Source of the DNA: Tsuneonella sediminis
Lineage (GTDB): Bacteria > Pseudomonadota > Alphaproteobacteria > Sphingomonadales > Sphingomonadaceae
DNA: 64,000 bases
NCBI RefSeq assembly: GCF_051912845.1
Contig: NZ_JBNCBU010000001.1
Location: 1,364,001 to 1,428,000, forward strand
Reading direction: 5' to 3'
The first letter of the stretch is position 1. Every line of letters starts with the position of its first letter. The notes beneath the pieces were generated by a model. That model searched no databases. It was not told the DNA's origin and was given only the letters and a program-made list of their open reading frames with translations. Of this stretch, positions 62,366 to 64,000 are shown in pieces. The position numbers and the translations under genes are program-made.

Positions 62366-62434
62366 CCCGCCCCGGGCCAGACTTTCCGGCACCCTGGGGC
62401 AGGCTGTTCGTTGGGGGAGGAGAGGAGAAAGACG

Positions 62435-62836
62435 ATGCAATTACCCGCCAAGGCCCACGTGGCGATCGCCGATGGCGAGCGCTTCCTGCTGATGCGCAAC
62501 GCCGGCACGCCAGAGGATGCAAGGCTGGAACTCGTGGAAGAGCCGTCGCTCGAAGGCGAGCCTGAGAGCGGCGGCTTCGGTCACCACGATCCCAGGAGCG
62601 ACGACTACAACACCCACGAAAAGCTTGATCACGCGGCCTCGGTCGCAGGTTGGCTCAACCGCGCGGTCCTGCAGCACCGGATCGAGGACCTCGTGATCGT
62701 CGCCGATCCGGATACGCTGGGCGAGATGCGCCGCCATTACCACACCGAAACCAGGGGCGTGCTGGTCGCCGAACTCGACAAGCAGGTGACCGGAATGCCC
62801 GGTCCCGAAATTCTCGAGGTCATCGAGGCAGCCTGA
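62435..62836 (+). CDS. Host-attachment-family protein
   Basis: A 133-aa protein of the 'host attachment protein' family, which is distantly related to the archaeal/eukaryotic release factor eRF1 domain. It begins QLPAKAHVAIADGERFLLMR and has DYNTHEKLDHAASVAGWLNR and the acidic-rich middle typical of the family. A good Shine-Dalgarno (GGAGGAGAGGAG) precedes it. The name is historical; a translation- or surface-related role is unproven. Followed 8 nt later by pcm. Confidence 0.82.
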   Translation: MQLPAKAHVAIADGERFLLMRNAGTPEDARLELVEEPSLEGEPESGGFGHHDPRSDDYNTHEKLDHAASVAGWLNRAVLQHRIEDLVIVADPDTLGEMRRHYHTETRGVLVAELDKQVTGMPGPEILEVIEAA

Positions 62837-62844
62837 AGCAGACC

Positions 62845-63492
62845 ATGGCGAGCAGCGAAACCGCGCGAGCGCGTATGGTCGAGCACCAGATCGTGCGTCG
62901 CGGCGTGACCGACCAGCGCTTGCTTGCCGCGTTGCGGACCGTCCCGCGCGAGAACTTCGTGCCCGAGGACATGCGCGGATCCGCCTACCGCGATGGTCCG
63001 CTCCCCATTGGCGAAGGACAAACAGTCAGTCAGCCCTATATCGTCGCCGTAATGATCGAAGCAGCCGCGATCGGTCCGTGCGACCGGGTGCTCGAGGTCG
63101 GAGCCGGTTCGGGCTACGCAGCCGCGGTGCTCTCGCGCATGGCGGCCCGGGTTCTTGCGGTAGAGCGGCACGGGATATTGGCGCGCGAGGCCCGGAGGCG
63201 GATCGCCGCGCTCGGCTACGCCAACTGCGAGGTGATCGAGGGAGACGCGATGGCCGGGCTGTCCGGGCATGCTCCCTTCGATGCCATTCTTGTCGCCGCC
63301 CGCTCTGAGAGCGTGCCGGGCGCGCTGAAACGCCAGCTCACGATAGGGGGCCGACTGGTGATGCCCGTCGGGGCCGAGGATGTGCAGCGTTTGCTGTGCG
63401 TCACCCGTACGGGCCCTGACGAATGGACCGAACGGCATCTCATCGACGTGCGGTTCGTGCCGCTCCTTCCCGGAACCGTGCCCGGAGACTAA
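62845..63492 (+). CDS. pcm: Protein-L-isoaspartate O-methyltransferase
   Basis: A 215-aa repair enzyme that methylates isoaspartyl residues using SAM. Motifs: MVEHQIVRRGVTDQRLLAALR near the N-terminus, the SAM site VLEVGAGSGYAAAVLS (84-99), and later DAILVAARSESVP. The ATG at 62845 starts 8 nt after the preceding stop; a much longer frame upstream is not needed. No Shine-Dalgarno is obvious. Confidence 0.92.
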   Translation: MASSETARARMVEHQIVRRGVTDQRLLAALRTVPRENFVPEDMRGSAYRDGPLPIGEGQTVSQPYIVAVMIEAAAIGPCDRVLEVGAGSGYAAAVLSRMAARVLAVERHGILAREARRRIAALGYANCEVIEGDAMAGLSGHAPFDAILVAARSESVPGALKRQLTIGGRLVMPVGAEDVQRLLCVTRTGPDEWTERHLIDVRFVPLLPGTVPGD

Positions 63493-63746
63493 ACTGCATC
63501 AAGCATATAGCTGAATGAGTAGGCAGCTAGGGGCGGCGCGGTCCGGCAACTGTGACGCCGGCCCGGTAGGCCAAGATGCCATAATTCCGAAAAGGTGCGG
63601 CGCCGTTTTGTCTCTCCGCAGAACCGGAACAAGATAGGGCTTGCGCTCCATGTCGCTGCTGAGCCACTCTTCATCGTGGCGGCATTGATCGGATTTCCGC
63701 GATGCCGTTAAGTCCCTGATAAGCATGATGGGATGAAAATGGGGTC

Positions 63747-64000
63747 ATGGCACTAGGACGGATAGGGCGGCTGGGGGCCGCAATCGCACTCGGTCTGGCG
63801 AGCGCCACCTCGGCGCAGGCGGCCGACAACGCCGAATTCACCGAGCTCTTCGATTCGATGCTCGGCACCGACGTGCGCGCGCCGCACAAGTTCGACACGC
63901 AGCCGGACTGGTCGCTCGAGGCCACCGTGGCGCGGATAGCCGACGGCTCCGCCGGGCGGATCGGCGTCTACGCGGTCGACCTGGCGAGCGGACGCGCGGT
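63747..64000 (+). CDS. Class A beta-lactamase-like serine hydrolase (5' end, cut by window edge)
   Basis: Only 84 residues are present. A signal peptide (residues 1-26, ending SAQAAD) is followed by EATVARIADGSAGRIGVYAV and DLASGRAV, the opening of class A beta-lactamase-fold serine hydrolases. The catalytic SxxK lies beyond the window. The 254-nt gap upstream shows no recognisable gene. Confidence 0.6.
   Translation, partial: MALGRIGRLGAAIALGLASATSAQAADNAEFTELFDSMLGTDVRAPHKFDTQPDWSLEATVARIADGSAGRIGVYAVDLASGRA

Noticed and set aside
63493..63746. A small gene or tRNA in the gap before the beta-lactamase-like gene
   Set aside because: The frames of about 60-85 codons seen there are Arg/Ser-rich with no start signal or motif; no cloverleaf could be drawn.

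Overview
The window is about 64 kb of GC-rich (roughly two-thirds G+C) chromosomal DNA from an alphaproteobacterium, most likely a sphingomonad of the Erythrobacter/Sphingomonas kind. Evidence: RpoB, RpoC and GroEL of alphaproteobacterial type, an hflK-hflC-degP operon, an FnrL-type regulator, an FzlA-like GST-fold protein, a short SdhAF4-like (DUF1674) gene beside rsmB, an Oar-like TonB receptor with its own TonB, and HtrA, MATE and PilZ genes of the usual sphingomonad sort. I see no insertion sequence, prophage, CRISPR array or integrase. The DNA reads as core chromosome with small accessory clusters.

Layout. 1-1305: 5' part of ftsH. 1376-5093: a minus-strand trio (DUF3604 PHP-like lipoprotein, membrane-anchored PpiC-like foldase, HupE/UreJ-like membrane protein). 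5215-6255: mannose-1-phosphate guanylyltransferase. 6320-10615: tonB and a large TonB-dependent receptor, separated by a terminator. 10858-13112: nucleoside transporter plus a 2-oxoglutarate/Fe(II) oxygenase. 13262-13951: queuosine-precursor transporter behind a hairpin-rich leader. 13985-20072: FnrL-like regulator, xdhC and a MocA-like nucleotidyltransferase, converging on a paoABC-type molybdenum aldehyde oxidoreductase operon. 20212-21680: tRNA-Lys, folK (apparently with a CTG start) and aguB. 21748-24667: exported methyltransferase-like protein, msrA, rsmB, DUF1674. 24664-30389: an mrp, IorB-like, hemH, P450 run. 30465-34119: hflK-hflC-degP. 34203-39488: two PilZ proteins, PBP1A, msrB, the FzlA-like protein and two small secreted proteins. 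39603-41981: an aldehyde dehydrogenase, a VOC protein and a ProXp-like deacylase. 41982-52638: a small lipoprotein, rpoC and rpoB on the minus strand, and rplJ-rplL divergent on the plus strand. 52768-57588: an exported hypothetical pair, a KefB-like antiporter, a PagL-like protein and a MATE exporter. 57651-59692: CIRCE-groES-groEL. 59773-64000: N-formylglutamate amidohydrolase, two overlapping transglutaminases, a host-attachment-family protein, pcm and the start of a class A beta-lactamase-like gene.

Themes. Protein quality control and repair recurs (FtsH, HflKC, DegP, GroESL, MsrA, MsrB, Pcm, a PpiC-like foldase). Molybdenum, haem and Fe-S enzymology recurs too (PaoABC with XdhC/MocA, an IorB-like subunit, Mrp, HemH, P450, and an oxygen-sensing Fnr). 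The most unusual points are the split of rplJL from rpoBC into divergent units, the apparent CTG start of folK, a 106-nt plus-strand RNA fold before xdhC, a row of hairpins before the queuosine-precursor transporter, the uncharacterised DUF3604/PPIase/HupE trio, and a two-gene exported family at 52.8-53.7 kb.
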